A stretch of DNA of 64,000 nt from Paenimyroides ummariense (GTDB taxonomy: Bacteria > Bacteroidota > Bacteroidia > Flavobacteriales > Flavobacteriaceae): positions 62,001-126,000 of the forward strand of contig NZ_FOVI01000007.1 of assembly GCF_900115115.1 (NCBI RefSeq). The letters are read 5' to 3'. The notes below the pieces were generated by a model, which was not told the DNA's origin, did not search any database, and saw only the letters and a program-made list of their open reading frames with translations. Positions within the stretch are counted from its first letter, which is position 1, and each line of letters begins with the position of its first letter. Shown piece by piece: positions 8,690 to 18,212 of this stretch. Position numbers and translations under genes: made by a program.

Positions 8690-10063
8690 ATGGCACAAAA
8701 ACCAAGTATTCCAAAAGGAACAAGAGATTTTTCTCCGATCGAAGTAGCAAAGCGTCAATACATCATGTCTGTTATAAAAAAGCATTTTGAACGCAGCGGT
8801 TTTCAACCAATTGAAACACCTTCGTTTGAAAATTCTGAAACCTTAATGGGAAAATACGGGGAAGAAGGCGACCGTTTAATTTTTAAGATTTTAAATTCGG
8901 GCGATTTTTTAGCGAAAACCAATGAGGAATTTCTGCAAACTAAAAATAGTTTAAAAATTACTTCTCAAATATCTGAAAAAGCATTGCGTTACGATTTAAC
9001 CGTTCCGTTTGCTCGTTTTGTGGTGCAGCACCAAAACGAATTGGAGTTTCCTTTTAAACGATACCAAATTCAGCCGGTTTGGCGTGCAGATCGTCCGCAA
9101 AAAGGTCGTTTCCGCGAATTTTATCAATGCGATGCCGATGTTGTTGGATCAACATCTTTATGGCAGGAAATAGAATTGGTGCAGTTGTATGATGCTGTAT
9201 TCAGCGATTTAAAGATAGAAGGAGTTACCATTAAAATCAACAATCGAAAAATATTGTCGGGAATTGCCGAAGTTATTGGTGCAAGCGATAAACTAATTGA
9301 TTTTACTGTTGCTTTAGATAAGTTAGATAAAATTGGCGAAGATGGTGTTAAAACCGAAATGGTGGCTAAAGGAATTTCAGAAGAAGCTTTGGTTAAAATA
9401 CAACCGTTATTTAATTTTAATGGATCGTTAACCGAAAAACTGAATCAGCTACGCGAATTATTAGCATCATCGGTTGAAGGGACTAAAGGAGTTGACGAGC
9501 TGACATTTATCTGCGAAACCGTGGAAGAATTAGGTTTGAAATCAGCAACATTGAATTTAGATGTTACGTTAGCACGTGGTTTAAATTATTATACCGGAGC
9601 CATTTTTGAAGTTACAGCACCAGAAACCGTTAAGTTGGGATCAATCGGTGGCGGTGGTCGTTACGATGATTTAACAGGAATTTTTGGCTTGAAAAATATG
9701 AGTGGAGTTGGTATTTCGTTTGGTTTAGACAGAATTTATCTGGTTATCGAAGAATTAAATGTTTTTCCTGAAACCGTTTCAAATGTTACCGATGTTTTGT
9801 TCCTGAATTTTGGCGATAACGAAGCTAAATACTGCTTAAAAGTTATTCGCGATTTGCGTGAAGCCGGAGTGAATGCAGAATTGTATCCCGATAAAGCTAA
9901 AATGGCAAAACAATTTCAGTTTGCCGAGAAAAAAGGAATTAAATACGCCGTGATTGTTGGCGAAACCGAAATGCAGCAAAATATTTTTGGTTTGAAAAAC
10001 TTAAATTCAGGCGAACAACAAAACGTTACTTTACAAGAATTACAACAAATATTAATGAAATAA
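8690..10063 (+). CDS. hisS: Histidyl-tRNA synthetase
   Basis: The protein is 457 aa, a class II synthetase. It has KGTRDFSP at the N-terminus, the motif 2 region ([24 protein letters not shown]), the histidine-specific loop [15 protein letters not shown], motif 3 ([16 protein letters not shown]) and a C-terminal anticodon-binding domain from about residue 360. It charges tRNA-His. A strong terminator follows the stop codon. Confidence 0.97.
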   Translation: MAQKPSIPKGTRDFSPIEVAKRQYIMSVIKKHFERSGFQPIETPSFENSETLMGKYGEEGDRLIFKILNSGDFLAKTNEEFLQTKNSLKITSQISEKALRYDLTVPFARFVVQHQNELEFPFKRYQIQPVWRADRPQKGRFREFYQCDADVVGSTSLWQEIELVQLYDAVFSDLKIEGVTIKINNRKILSGIAEVIGASDKLIDFTVALDKLDKIGEDGVKTEMVAKGISEEALVKIQPLFNFNGSLTEKLNQLRELLASSVEGTKGVDELTFICETVEELGLKSATLNLDVTLARGLNYYTGAIFEVTAPETVKLGSIGGGGRYDDLTGIFGLKNMSGVGISFGLDRIYLVIEELNVFPETVSNVTDVLFLNFGDNEAKYCLKVIRDLREAGVNAELYPDKAKMAKQFQFAEKKGIKYAVIVGETEMQQNIFGLKNLNSGEQQNVTLQELQQILMK

Positions 10064-10092
10064 AAAACTCCGATCAGCTGATCGGAGTTTTT
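10063..10092 (+). terminator. Terminator after hisS
   Basis: An 11-bp perfect palindrome (ACTCCGATCAG at 67-77 joined to CTGATCGGAGT) is flanked by an A run and a five-T run, directly after the hisS stop codon. Confidence 0.9.
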
Positions 10093-10132
10093 GTAAAATA
10101 TTATGAGATTGTGTTGTTGAGAGTTAAGAATC

Positions 10133-10153
10133 ATCCCGAACTTGATTCGGGAT
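10133..10153. repeat. Intergenic inverted repeat (ATCCCGAA / TTCGGGAT)
   Basis: An 8-bp perfect inverted repeat surrounds a 5-base CTTGA spacer. It has no T run, so it is not a normal terminator. Similar sequences are common between genes in flavobacterial genomes, from general knowledge, and it may be a dispersed element. Only one copy is visible here. Confidence 0.5.
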
Positions 10154-10185
10154 CTCATCCTTAATCATACACTTAATCAAAAAAA

Positions 10186-10632
10186 TTAAAATTCCCCAAC
10201 CTGCAAATGCGTGCTCACTGCAATTCGGTTCCATGCGTTAATGGTTACAATTGCCATGATGATTTCTGCAATTTGAGTTTCGCTAAAGAATTTTGAAGCA
10301 TTTTCGTAAGCTTCTTCGCTTAATCCGTTTTGGCTAATCATGGTAATTTCTTCGGTCATTACTAAAACGGCTTGTTCTTCTTCGGTATAAAAAGATTTTG
10401 CTTCTTTCCATGCACTCAACAGAAAAATACGTTGGTTGGTTTCCCCATTTTTCAATGCATCTTTGGTGTGCATATCAATACAATAAGCACAATTGTTTAT
10501 TTGCGATGCGCGAATTTTAATCAGTTCTTTTAATGATTTTGAAATTTCTACGTTAGCAAGATACATTTCTAATCCTATCATTGCTTTATAAGCCTGTGGT
10601 GCTACTTTGTTGATGTTAATACGTTTTGTCAT
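10186..10632 (-). CDS. AhpD-like carboxymuconolactone decarboxylase family protein
   Basis: The protein is 148 aa with the AhpD-type redox motif CAYC in NCAYCIDMHTKDAL, including the trailing His. This makes it a peroxidase-associated or alkylhydroperoxidase-type protein rather than a true decarboxylase. The family often protects against peroxide. It is the last gene of a set with a Crp-type regulator and a DHFR-like protein, 63 bp after the regulator, which suggests common control. Confidence 0.88.
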   Translation of the reverse strand: MTKRININKVAPQAYKAMIGLEMYLANVEISKSLKELIKIRASQINNCAYCIDMHTKDALKNGETNQRIFLLSAWKEAKSFYTEEEQAVLVMTEEITMISQNGLSEEAYENASKFFSETQIAEIIMAIVTINAWNRIAVSTHLQVGEF

Positions 10633-10695
10633 GATTTCTTAATTTTTATCTGATACAAAGTTGAGAAACAGTTACATGTAAAAACTTAAACTGGT

Positions 10696-11271
10696 TTAAG
10701 AAAGATTTTTTTTGCGAATTTCACTTAAATATTCAGGTGTAAAACCCAAAAAAGATGCGATAAGATATTGAGGAACACGCTGAACAAATTCGGGATGTTT
10801 CTTTAAAAGCTGAAAATAAAATTCGTCTTTAGCAAAAGAGAAAATATATTTAATACGCATTTGTGCGGCAGCATACGCACGTTGGTAAACAAATCGAAAA
10901 TAACGTTCTAACTGCGGAAATTGACTTAAAAGCAATTCCTGATTTTTTTGGGTGATGACTAAAAGTTCTGTTTTTTCAACTGCCTGAATATAAAATTCGG
11001 TTTGTAGCTGATGTTCATATGCCATATTATCTGTCATCCACCAGTTTTCAATAGCAAATTCGGTAGTTTGTTCAGATCCTTTTTCGTTCATGTAGAATTT
11101 GCGTAAAATACCTTTCAGAACAAAAAAATGTTCTTTACAGATTTGTCCTTCTTCCAAAAGATTTTCCTTTTTACGAACCGATCTTACTTCAAAAAATGAA
11201 ATAATTTCCGAGAATTCAGCATCGGTTATCGAAACAAATTTATCTAAATGTGCTTTGAATAGTTCGACCAT
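10696..11271 (-). CDS. Crp/Fnr-family transcriptional regulator
   Basis: The protein is 191 aa. The N-terminal cyclic-nucleotide-binding-like beta roll (about 20-115) includes EEGQICKEHFFVLKGILRKF. The C-terminal part has a short helix-turn-helix (VPQYLIASFLGFTPEYLSEIRKK). It lacks the Arg/Ser phosphate-binding cassette of true CRP, so cAMP binding is doubtful. Such regulators in Bacteroidota often sit next to the gene they control, here probably the AhpD-like gene downstream and the DHFR-like gene two bases upstream. Confidence 0.88.
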   Translation of the reverse strand: MVELFKAHLDKFVSITDAEFSEIISFFEVRSVRKKENLLEEGQICKEHFFVLKGILRKFYMNEKGSEQTTEFAIENWWMTDNMAYEHQLQTEFYIQAVEKTELLVITQKNQELLLSQFPQLERYFRFVYQRAYAAAQMRIKYIFSFAKDEFYFQLLKKHPEFVQRVPQYLIASFLGFTPEYLSEIRKKNLS

Positions 11272-11273
11272 TT

Positions 11274-11822
11274 TTAATCTTTTAAAGGTTCGTAGATCAA
11301 TTGTACAACGCCCGATTTAAATGTGTTGGTTTGTGTGAGTTCTAAATTCAGGCGGCTGGTAAGATTTTCAAATAACGGTTTTCCTGTTCCTAAAGCTATG
11401 GGATGAACCGAAATTCTATAAACATCGATTAAATTTAGCTGAATAAAAGTTTGAATTAGACTTGCACCGCCGTAAAGCCAAATATCTTTTCCCGATTGAT
11501 TTTTAATGTCGGCAACTTTATCGGCAATGTCAGAATTTATAAAAGTGGCATTTTCATCATTTCTGATTTCACTCGAAAAAACATATTTCTTTTTTGAATG
11601 AATGTTTTGCCAAAATGCTTTTTCAGAAGCATCGGCATTGTTATCAGGTTGATAATTTCCCCATGAATCATAACTTACTCTGCCATAAAAAATGGTATCG
11701 ATATTAGATAGAAATCCATCAAAATTCATATCATCATCCATGATACACCAATCTATTTCTCCGTTTGATCCTTCAATAAAACCGTCTAAACTAACCGCTA
11801 AATCTAAAATTACTTTTCTCAT
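11274..11822 (-). CDS. Dihydrofolate reductase family protein (RibD C-terminal-like)
   Basis: The protein is 182 aa. It opens with MRKVILDLAVSLDGFIEGSNG, the NADPH-site start of the DHFR/RibD reductase superfamily, and later has IFYGRVSYDSWG and KDIWLYGGASLIQTFI. It is a stand-alone reductase like YyaP/YwjB; the substrate is unknown and it is unlikely to be the folate enzyme. It is first of a three-gene minus-strand set, two bases before the Crp-type regulator. Confidence 0.88.
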   Translation of the reverse strand: MRKVILDLAVSLDGFIEGSNGEIDWCIMDDDMNFDGFLSNIDTIFYGRVSYDSWGNYQPDNNADASEKAFWQNIHSKKKYVFSSEIRNDENATFINSDIADKVADIKNQSGKDIWLYGGASLIQTFIQLNLIDVYRISVHPIALGTGKPLFENLTSRLNLELTQTNTFKSGVVQLIYEPLKD

Positions 11823-11879
11823 TTTTGTTTGATTTAATCGTTCAAAAATAATTCAATAAAAGTTCAAAAAATGTCGTTT

Positions 11880-12455
11880 TTAAAGCTGTTCGTTTTGCTT
11901 TTTAATCAATTCAGTCAACAGTTTTTTGGCACGCAAAATCTTAATTTTTACATTGTTTAAAGGCTCGTTGATTATTTCGGCAATTTCGTTATAACTTCGC
12001 TCCTGAAAATAGCGCAACTGAATAATTTGCTGATAATGAGGTTTTAACTGTTTAATGCAAAGTTTTAAAGTCGCCAGATTTTGTTCGTAAATCAATTGGT
12101 CTTCCAAGGTGTCTTCATCTGCAAGGGTATCAAACAAATATTCTTCATTTTCGTTTAAATTAACCATATCATTGCTTTTTCGCTTTCTAATTAAATCAAT
12201 ATGAACATTTTTTGCAATGGCAATCAGCCACGTATTAAACGCAAATTCGGTTTTGTATTGTGAAAGTTTATCAAACGCTTTGGCAAAAGTTTCAATGGTA
12301 ATATCTTCGGCGTCGGTTTCATTTTCGGTTCTTTTCAAGATAAAATGATACACTTCTGTCCAATAAATATCCAACAGGGCAGTAAAAGCAGTCTGACTTC
12401 CTGTTTTTGCATTTTCTATTAATACTGCGATTTCATTTATCGGTTTTTGTGCCAC
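11880..12455 (-). CDS. ECF RNA polymerase sigma factor
   Basis: The protein is 191 aa. Region 2 (about 25-95) contains DAEDITIETFAKAFDKL and FNTWLIAIAKNVHIDLIRK. Region 4 (about 130-185) contains LKPHYQQIIQLRYFQERSYNEIAEII with an HTH. No anti-sigma factor is adjacent, which is unusual for this type. It starts one base after the glycosyltransferase stop, so the two are almost certainly cotranscribed. Confidence 0.92.
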   Translation of the reverse strand: MAQKPINEIAVLIENAKTGSQTAFTALLDIYWTEVYHFILKRTENETDAEDITIETFAKAFDKLSQYKTEFAFNTWLIAIAKNVHIDLIRKRKSNDMVNLNENEEYLFDTLADEDTLEDQLIYEQNLATLKLCIKQLKPHYQQIIQLRYFQERSYNEIAEIINEPLNNVKIKILRAKKLLTELIKKQNEQL

Positions 12456-12456
12456 G

Positions 12457-13551
12457 TTACGTTGTTGATTTTTTGAAAAGATTTCCTAAAAATAGTTGAA
12501 TCTGCATAAAGATATAAAACAAATCGAACAAAGGAAAGTAAAAAGCAAGATCGTTGTAACGGAATTTTTTAGCTGCTTTTGCAAATAATATCCAGACAAT
12601 AAGGTAACGTAAAAGTACAATTGCAAGCGTGACGTACCAATATTCAAGGGTTATGAACGATGCAATGGCAGTTGCGATAAATAAAAATTGCAGTAAATTA
12701 AAAAGTTTAATTTTAAATGCTGCAGACCCTTTAAGGTTTGATAATAGTTTGATTTGCTGATTTTTAAATGTCTTGAAATCGTTACGGTTTAAAGTTTCGG
12801 CTTCAATCATTGCATCGGGATGTTCGCAAATAGTGGTGTTTTTTGATGTTGATGCATCGTTCACCAGATATTCGTTCATGAATAAAGGCTTCTGCATGTG
12901 GTTGATAAAACCGTTTACGTTGTAAAAATCTTCTTTTTTAAAGGCGATTTGCTGCAGATTTAAACTGTAAGGCTGACTGATTTTTGTCCACGCAACTGAT
13001 TGTATTTGCTGTATTGTATGGAAAAAGCGCAAGTATTTATTGAAGAACCCTTTTTGTTTGCGGTAAAAAAACGATCCTAAAATAATTGTTTTGTTTAAGG
13101 TAAAGTGAGATGTTAACTGAACCAGCCAGTTGTTTGATTGGATTTTTTTATCGGCATCAATACAAACCAGATATTCGTATTTGCTGGCTTTAATTGCCAA
13201 GGTAATAGCGTATTTTTTATTTCCCCAAAAAGTTTCGTTGTTCACTACATCAACAATTCTAATGTTCGGATACATCAAAGCATATTCTTTAATTAAGTGC
13301 AGCGTATCGTCAGTAGAAGCATTGTTTACTAGAACCAGTTCAAACTGATGGTAATTCTGATTTAATAAAACAGGCAATAAATTACGCAATTCGGCACTGT
13401 TGTTTTTAGCATACACAATAACCGAAATCGGTATGCGTTTGGCGTTGGTTTCGTGCGGTTTGCTAAATATCGATCCTGCAAAAATGCCCAAATAATATAC
13501 CAGTAAAACAATAAATAATCCTGCTAAAATATAAAGTAGTGTTAATGCCAT
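12457..13551 (-). CDS. Membrane glycosyltransferase, family 2
   Basis: The protein is 364 aa. An N-terminal membrane helix (about 2-27) precedes a GT-A domain (about 40-270) with SVIVYAKNNSAELRNLLP, VLVNNASTDDTL and the metal-binding segment CIDADKK. Two or three more membrane helices follow near residues 285-355. It probably transfers a sugar to a lipid or wall-linked acceptor at the inner membrane; the product is unknown. It leads an operon with the ECF sigma factor. Confidence 0.88.
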   Translation of the reverse strand: MALTLLYILAGLFIVLLVYYLGIFAGSIFSKPHETNAKRIPISVIVYAKNNSAELRNLLPVLLNQNYHQFELVLVNNASTDDTLHLIKEYALMYPNIRIVDVVNNETFWGNKKYAITLAIKASKYEYLVCIDADKKIQSNNWLVQLTSHFTLNKTIILGSFFYRKQKGFFNKYLRFFHTIQQIQSVAWTKISQPYSLNLQQIAFKKEDFYNVNGFINHMQKPLFMNEYLVNDASTSKNTTICEHPDAMIEAETLNRNDFKTFKNQQIKLLSNLKGSAAFKIKLFNLLQFLFIATAIASFITLEYWYVTLAIVLLRYLIVWILFAKAAKKFRYNDLAFYFPLFDLFYIFMQIQLFLGNLFKKSTT

Positions 13552-13610
13552 AGGGTGCTTTTAATAGCTGCAAAAATACTTTAAATGTTAACGAACTACA
13601 AGTTTAAAAA

Positions 13611-14624
13611 TTAAATAATATTCACTTCGGGGCTAATTTCAATTCCGAATTTCTGCAAAACAGTTGCTTGCACATATTTAGCCAGATTAATTAGTTCTTC
13701 GCCAGTTGCGTTGCCATAATTAACCAATACCAATGCCTGTTTTGTATGTACGCCGGCATCGCCTTTGCGGTAGCCTTTTAAACCAGCTTGTTCAATTAAC
13801 CAGCCCGCCGGAACTTTAACTTGAGTATCGTTCACAGGATAATGTGGAATATCCGGATTTTTTTCTAATAATGATTGATACAATTTTTTATCGATCACCG
13901 GATTTTTAAAGAAACTTCCGCTGTTACCAATTTCTTTTGGATCTGGTAATTTAGACTGACGAATTGCGATTACCGCATTGCTTACATCTTTAATCGTTGG
14001 GTTTGAAATATTCATAATATCCAATTCCTGTTGAATGGCTCCGTACGATGTATGCAGAATATGTGGTGCTTTTTTTAGTTTAAAAGTAACCGATGTTATA
14101 ATGTATTTGTCTTTTAGCTTGTTTTTAAAAACACTTTCGCGGTAACCAAATTCACAATCGGTATTTGCAAAAGTTTCAATTTGCAAAGTTTCCAAATTTA
14201 AAGCAGTTAAGCTGTGAAAAGTATCTTTAATTTCTACGCCATACGCACCAATATTCTGAATAGGAGAAGAGCCTACTTTTCCGGGAATTAATGATAAATT
14301 TTCTAATCCGCCTAAATTTCTATCAACTGTGTTAAAAACAAAGTCGTGCCAAATTTCGCCCGCTTGTGCTTGTATCCACACAAAATCATGGTCTTCGTTT
14401 ACAACTTCAATTCCTTTGGTATTTAAATGTAAAACCAGCGCGTCAACATCTTTTTTTGTAAGTAGCATATTGCTTCCGCCGCTTAAAATAAACAAAGGCA
14501 ATTTATTGTTATTTTGCTGAATGACTTGTTTTAACTGATCTACCGATGTAATATCAACAAAAGCGGCTGCATTTACACTGATGCCAAACGTATTGTAATT
14601 TTTTAAAGACTGATTGAACTGCAT
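13611..14624 (-). CDS. murB: UDP-N-acetylenolpyruvoylglucosamine reductase MurB
   Basis: The protein is 337 aa from the ATG at 14624 (MQFNQSLKNYNTFGI); a start six codons upstream is possible. It has the FAD-binding segment LSGGSNML, the active-site YRESVFK, the catalytic-serine region GNSGSFFKNPV and the type-I C-terminus (AGWLIEQAGLKGYRKGDAGVH). It makes UDP-MurNAc in peptidoglycan synthesis. It is in line with recF upstream, 40 bp apart. Confidence 0.95.
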   Translation of the reverse strand: MQFNQSLKNYNTFGISVNAAAFVDITSVDQLKQVIQQNNNKLPLFILSGGSNMLLTKKDVDALVLHLNTKGIEVVNEDHDFVWIQAQAGEIWHDFVFNTVDRNLGGLENLSLIPGKVGSSPIQNIGAYGVEIKDTFHSLTALNLETLQIETFANTDCEFGYRESVFKNKLKDKYIITSVTFKLKKAPHILHTSYGAIQQELDIMNISNPTIKDVSNAVIAIRQSKLPDPKEIGNSGSFFKNPVIDKKLYQSLLEKNPDIPHYPVNDTQVKVPAGWLIEQAGLKGYRKGDAGVHTKQALVLVNYGNATGEELINLAKYVQATVLQKFGIEISPEVNII

Positions 14625-14664
14625 AGCTGAAAATTTGTACAAATAAACGAAAAACCCTTTTTGT

Positions 14665-15750
14665 TTAGTTAGATATTTTAAAAATTTCGTAATCTAAATT
14701 GGTCGATTTTACAATAAGTTCCGTTCGATCTTCATGTGTATCGGTAATAAACAGCTGACCAAAAGTGGCGTTGTTAACCATTTCGATTATCTGCTGCACG
14801 CGATCGGCATCCAGCTTGTCAAAAATATCATCGAACAATAAAATGGGTAGTACGCCGCTTTGCTTTTTAATAAAATCGAATTGTGCCAATTTTAAAGCAA
14901 TCAATAATGATTTTTGCTGACCTTGCGATCCGTATTTTTTAATGGAATGTCCGTTGATTTCAAACAGTAAATCATCTTTATGAATCCCTACCGATGTATA
15001 TTGCAGCACGCGGTCTTTCTGTAAAAAATCAGTAAAAAGATCCGATAAAGGTTTTTCATGCAGCTGACTTTCATACTTAATTTCAACCGATTCACTATTA
15101 CCTGTAATTTGTTGGTGGTATTTTTGAAAAATCGGATTAAATTCTTCAATAAATTCACTTCGTTTCTTATGAATTTCCGTTCCTAAATGATGCAGTTGTT
15201 CGTTATAAATCGTTAAAGTATCCGTTTCGAAAACTCGGTTTAAAGCAAAATATTTCAATAAAGCGTTGCGTTGCATCAATACTTTCTGATATTGAATCAA
15301 CTGCTGCAAATACTGACTGTTTTGTTGCGAAATAACCAAATCTATGAACTTTCTGCGGGTTTCGCTTCCTTCCGAAATCAAATCCTGATCGCTCGGCGAA
15401 ATCATAACCAAAGGAATCAAACCTACATGATCGGCAAACTTATCGTAAATTTTTCCGTTGCGTTTTAAAACCTTTTTTTGTCCTTTTTTTAAACTGCACA
15501 CAATTTGTTCGCGCTTGTCGGTTTTGTTAAAAGTACCTTCAACCACAAAAAAATCTTCGTTGTGCTTAATATTCTGCAAAGCCACCGGATTAAAATAACT
15601 TTTGCCAAATGCCAGATAATAAATAGCATCGAGCAGGTTGGTTTTTCCCTGACCGTTTTTTCCTACAAAACAGTTGATTTTTTTAGTAAAATGAAGTGTT
15701 TTTTCGGGAATATTTTTAAAATTAAGGATATGTATTTGCTCTAAATTCAC
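14665..15750 (-). CDS. recF: DNA replication/repair protein RecF
   Basis: The protein is 361 aa from a GTG at 15750, giving [14 protein letters not shown], which matches RecF N-termini. The alternative TTG at 15783 adds 11 residues without family support. Walker A ([16 protein letters not shown]) is near residue 30. The signature and Walker B regions are near the C-terminus ([33 protein letters not shown]). It loads RecA at gaps through RecO and RecR. It is divergent from the TPR membrane protein gene. Confidence 0.93.
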   Translation of the reverse strand: MNLEQIHILNFKNIPEKTLHFTKKINCFVGKNGQGKTNLLDAIYYLAFGKSYFNPVALQNIKHNEDFFVVEGTFNKTDKREQIVCSLKKGQKKVLKRNGKIYDKFADHVGLIPLVMISPSDQDLISEGSETRRKFIDLVISQQNSQYLQQLIQYQKVLMQRNALLKYFALNRVFETDTLTIYNEQLHHLGTEIHKKRSEFIEEFNPIFQKYHQQITGNSESVEIKYESQLHEKPLSDLFTDFLQKDRVLQYTSVGIHKDDLLFEINGHSIKKYGSQGQQKSLLIALKLAQFDFIKKQSGVLPILLFDDIFDKLDADRVQQIIEMVNNATFGQLFITDTHEDRTELIVKSTNLDYEIFKISN

Positions 15751-15833
15751 AAAAGCAGTTTTATTAATTGAATTAAAAAGCAAATTTCTGAAAAATATCT
15801 AACAAATAGACTTTTAAATTTAGATAAAAATCC

Positions 15834-15841
15834 TATTTTTG
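15834..15841 (+). promoter_or_regulatory. Candidate -7 element upstream of TPR gene
   Basis: TATTTTTG fits TAnnTTTG and lies 25 bases before the ATG at 15867. No TTG at the -33 distance was seen. Confidence 0.35.
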
Positions 15842-15866
15842 CCCAGATTAAAATTATTACATCGTT

Positions 15867-16640
15867 ATGGCAACATATAATAAAAGAGGTTATAAACCAG
15901 AAAAACCAGAGGTTGAAAAAGAAGAAAACGTACACCAGGCGGTATTAAACGATAAAAGTGATACAGCTGAAGTATTTAATTCTTTAGATTCGTCTGCAAA
16001 TAAAATAGGCAATTGGTTTACATTAAACCAGTCAAAAGTATTTTATGCAATTGGCGCATTGGCAGTTGTAGCAGTTGGTTATTTGGGTTATACTAATTTT
16101 ATTTTAGAGCCAAAAGAAGACGAAGCAGCAAACGAAATGTTCCAGGCACAGCAATATTACGATCAGGCTATTAACGGACAAGCAACCGATTCTTTATACA
16201 ATTTAGCTTTGAATGGAGGCGAAGGTAAAATGGGCTTTTTAGGAATTACCGAAGAGTACAGCGGAACAAATGCAGCTAATTTGGCGCATTACTACGCAGG
16301 AACATCGTACCTTAATATGGGTAAATTTAAAGAAGCAATTAAGCATTTAGAGCAGTTTAACTCTAAAGATTTGTTCTTAAAAGCAATGTCGTTAGGGGCA
16401 ATTGGCGATGCATTTGCAGAATTAAACCAACAACAAGAAGCTTTTGATTTTTACAAAAAAGCATCAGAACATACAACAAACGATTTTACAACGCCGCGTT
16501 ACGCTTACAAAGCCGGCTTAATGGCGTTAGAATTAGGTAAAAAAGACGAAGCGTTGAAATTGTTTACCAATATTAAAGACAATTACAAAGGTTCTGTAGA
16601 AGCTGCAAATATTGATGTTTATTTAGGAATGGCTCAATAA
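15867..16640 (+). CDS. TPR-containing membrane protein (YfgM-like)
   Basis: The protein is 257 aa. A charged cytoplasmic N-terminus (1-48) is followed by one membrane helix (KVFYAIGALAVVAVGYLGY, about 50-70) and an extracytoplasmic TPR domain (about 140-250, with NLAHYYAGTSYLNMGKFKEAI and ALELGKKDEALKLF). The layout matches YfgM-type proteins that work with periplasmic chaperones and the translocon. It sits between recF and ribH, a flavobacterial arrangement, and ends two bases before the ribH start. Confidence 0.85.
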   Translation: MATYNKRGYKPEKPEVEKEENVHQAVLNDKSDTAEVFNSLDSSANKIGNWFTLNQSKVFYAIGALAVVAVGYLGYTNFILEPKEDEAANEMFQAQQYYDQAINGQATDSLYNLALNGGEGKMGFLGITEEYSGTNAANLAHYYAGTSYLNMGKFKEAIKHLEQFNSKDLFLKAMSLGAIGDAFAELNQQQEAFDFYKKASEHTTNDFTTPRYAYKAGLMALELGKKDEALKLFTNIKDNYKGSVEAANIDVYLGMAQ

Positions 16641-16642
16641 TT

Positions 16643-17125
16643 ATGGCTACAGCTAATAAAAATTTATCAGAATACAACAAAGCCGATTTAATTGATGCAA
16701 AAGATTTGAAGATTGGTTTGGTTGTTTCGGAATGGAACGATAAAGTTACCAACGGTTTGTTTCAAGGCGCTTACGATGTATTGATTGATTGTGGAGCGAA
16801 ACCTGAAAATATTGTACGTTGGAATGTTCCTGGAAGTTTTGAATTGATTTTTGCAAGCAAAAAAATGCACCAGTTAGAACAGTTTGATGCTGTTATTGCC
16901 ATTGGTTGCGTGATACAAGGCGAAACCAAACATTTTGATTTTGTTTGCGAAGGTGTTACACAAGGCATTAAAGATTTAAACTTAATCTACGATGTACCAA
17001 CCATTTTTTGTGTTCTGACCGATAACAACGAACAACAATCGATCGATAGAAGTGGAGGAATCCACGGAAATAAAGGAACCGAAGCTGCGGTTGCCGCATT
17101 AAAAATGATCGCATTAAATAAATAA
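16643..17125 (+). CDS. ribH: 6,7-dimethyl-8-ribityllumazine synthase
   Basis: The protein is 160 aa. It has LKIGLVVSEWNDKVTNGL, the GSFELIFASKKM segment, VIAIGCVIQGETKHFDFVCEGV with the catalytic-site His, and a C-terminal GNKGTEAAVAALKM. It makes the direct precursor of riboflavin. It is followed at once by a terminator whose sequence recurs at 19409-19444. Confidence 0.96.
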   Translation: MATANKNLSEYNKADLIDAKDLKIGLVVSEWNDKVTNGLFQGAYDVLIDCGAKPENIVRWNVPGSFELIFASKKMHQLEQFDAVIAIGCVIQGETKHFDFVCEGVTQGIKDLNLIYDVPTIFCVLTDNNEQQSIDRSGGIHGNKGTEAAVAALKMIALNK

Positions 17126-17158
17126 TACAAAAGCTCTGAAATTTTTCAGGGCTTTTTT
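17123..17158 (+). repeat. 36-bp direct repeat, left copy, overlapping the ribH terminator
   Basis: These 36 bases, starting TAATACAAAAGCTCTGAA, are identical to 19409-19444. They include the ribH terminator hairpin. The two copies bracket about 2.25 kb of small secreted-protein genes, as expected if that DNA was inserted next to ribH with duplication of, or recombination at, the terminator. Confidence 0.85.
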
Positions 17159-17159
17159 T
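17131..17159 (+). terminator. Terminator after ribH
   Basis: The stem AAGCTCTGAA pairs with TTCAGGGCTT, including one G-T wobble, and is followed by seven T residues. It lies within the left 36-bp direct repeat. Confidence 0.88.
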
Positions 17160-17224
17160 GTGTAAGTTTTTTATTGATTTTTAAAAAATAATTATATTAG
17201 TGAAATTATAGTTATTGAATTACC

Positions 17225-17629
17225 ATGAAAAAATTGATAACAATCTTTTTAATATTTTTCGCTGTTTTAGGATTTTCTTCTTTTATGTGTTCTTGTATGA
17301 ACAGAGACCATTGCAACAATTCTTTAGATATTGTTGGAGTGTATGAAAACCGTTATGAAAACGGAGTAAAAAATTATCTTACTATTAATTCAGATGGAAC
17401 ATTTGAACAGATATACACCAAAAACAAAACAACCAAGAAAAATAAGGGTAAATGGGTCTTTTTTGAGAAAAGTTGTTCTGTCAGATTTGATACATTAAGA
17501 TTGTTACACGAACTACCAACTCAAGAGATTGAAAGTAGCTTTGAAGGAATGATAGGATTATTTAGAAATAATAATATTTTATTTTATGAAGATATGCCTA
17601 AACAATACAATTATTACAGAAAAAAATAA
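17225..17629 (+). CDS. Small secreted or lipid-anchored protein, lipocalin-like
   Basis: The protein is 134 aa. MKKLITIFLIFFAVLGFSSF is a signal peptide and the following MCSC could supply a lipid-attached Cys. The mature part (IVGVYENRYENGVKNYLTIN, DGTFEQIY, KGKWVFFEKSC) resembles lipocalin-like domains of Bacteroidota lipoproteins, a weak visual match. No catalytic motif was seen. It is first in the terminator-bounded cassette. Its leader resembles those of the other cassette proteins, suggesting a common source. Confidence 0.65.
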   Translation: MKKLITIFLIFFAVLGFSSFMCSCMNRDHCNNSLDIVGVYENRYENGVKNYLTINSDGTFEQIYTKNKTTKKNKGKWVFFEKSCSVRFDTLRLLHELPTQEIESSFEGMIGLFRNNNILFYEDMPKQYNYYRKK

Positions 17630-17686
17630 TATCATAAATACTTATAATTCTTGGTATAATAACGCACCTATTAATTTACCTTAATT

Positions 17687-18091
17687 ATGAAGATAAGTAT
17701 ATTATACATATTAATTTGTTTTTGTGTTTTTTCTAACATTTCATTTTCTCAATCTAAAAAAGGAGATAAAATTTATATACTTTTTGATAATTATAAAGAC
17801 AAACATGAAAAGGATGTTGTATTTAAGTCTTATCTAATTTGTGTAGATGACAAACACATTGATTTTGGTTATGGAACAGCAGAAAAAGTTGAAAAATTAA
17901 AACAACTAAAATATCCTATCACAAATCGTAAAAAGTTATCGGCAATCATAGCAAATGATTTTTTTGAAAATAATAAGATTGAGTTTTACGTAATAGAAAA
18001 AGTAGGTGATTATTATTATAAACGAAGAGTTGATTACCGTTTTAGAATGGAAGAACATGATGAAAGTTTTTGGCATCAAAAAGTAAAGTAA
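17687..18091 (+). CDS. Secreted protein of unknown function
   Basis: The protein is 134 aa with a signal peptide (MKISILYILICFCVFSNISFSQ). The mature domain is small, Lys- and Tyr-rich and strongly charged, with no recognised motif. It is AT-rich like its cassette neighbours. A role as an immunity or surface protein is possible but rests only on context. Confidence 0.6.
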   Translation: MKISILYILICFCVFSNISFSQSKKGDKIYILFDNYKDKHEKDVVFKSYLICVDDKHIDFGYGTAEKVEKLKQLKYPITNRKKLSAIIANDFFENNKIEFYVIEKVGDYYYKRRVDYRFRMEEHDESFWHQKVK

Positions 18092-18212
18092 GCTAAATTC
18101 TAATTGAAACGTTGTTTCTAATAAATATATAACGCATCAACAATAATCATAATATAGTTTCAAGATGCATTAGAAATCTTTTTTGGGAGTTACCATTAAA
18201 TTAAAAATTGTG

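Noticed and set aside
10133..10153. Inverted repeat read as a second hisS terminator
   Set aside because: It has no T run on either strand, and a strong terminator already lies directly after hisS.
15751..15783. TTG start for RecF at 15783
   Set aside because: The residues it adds do not match RecF N-termini; the GTG at 15750 does.
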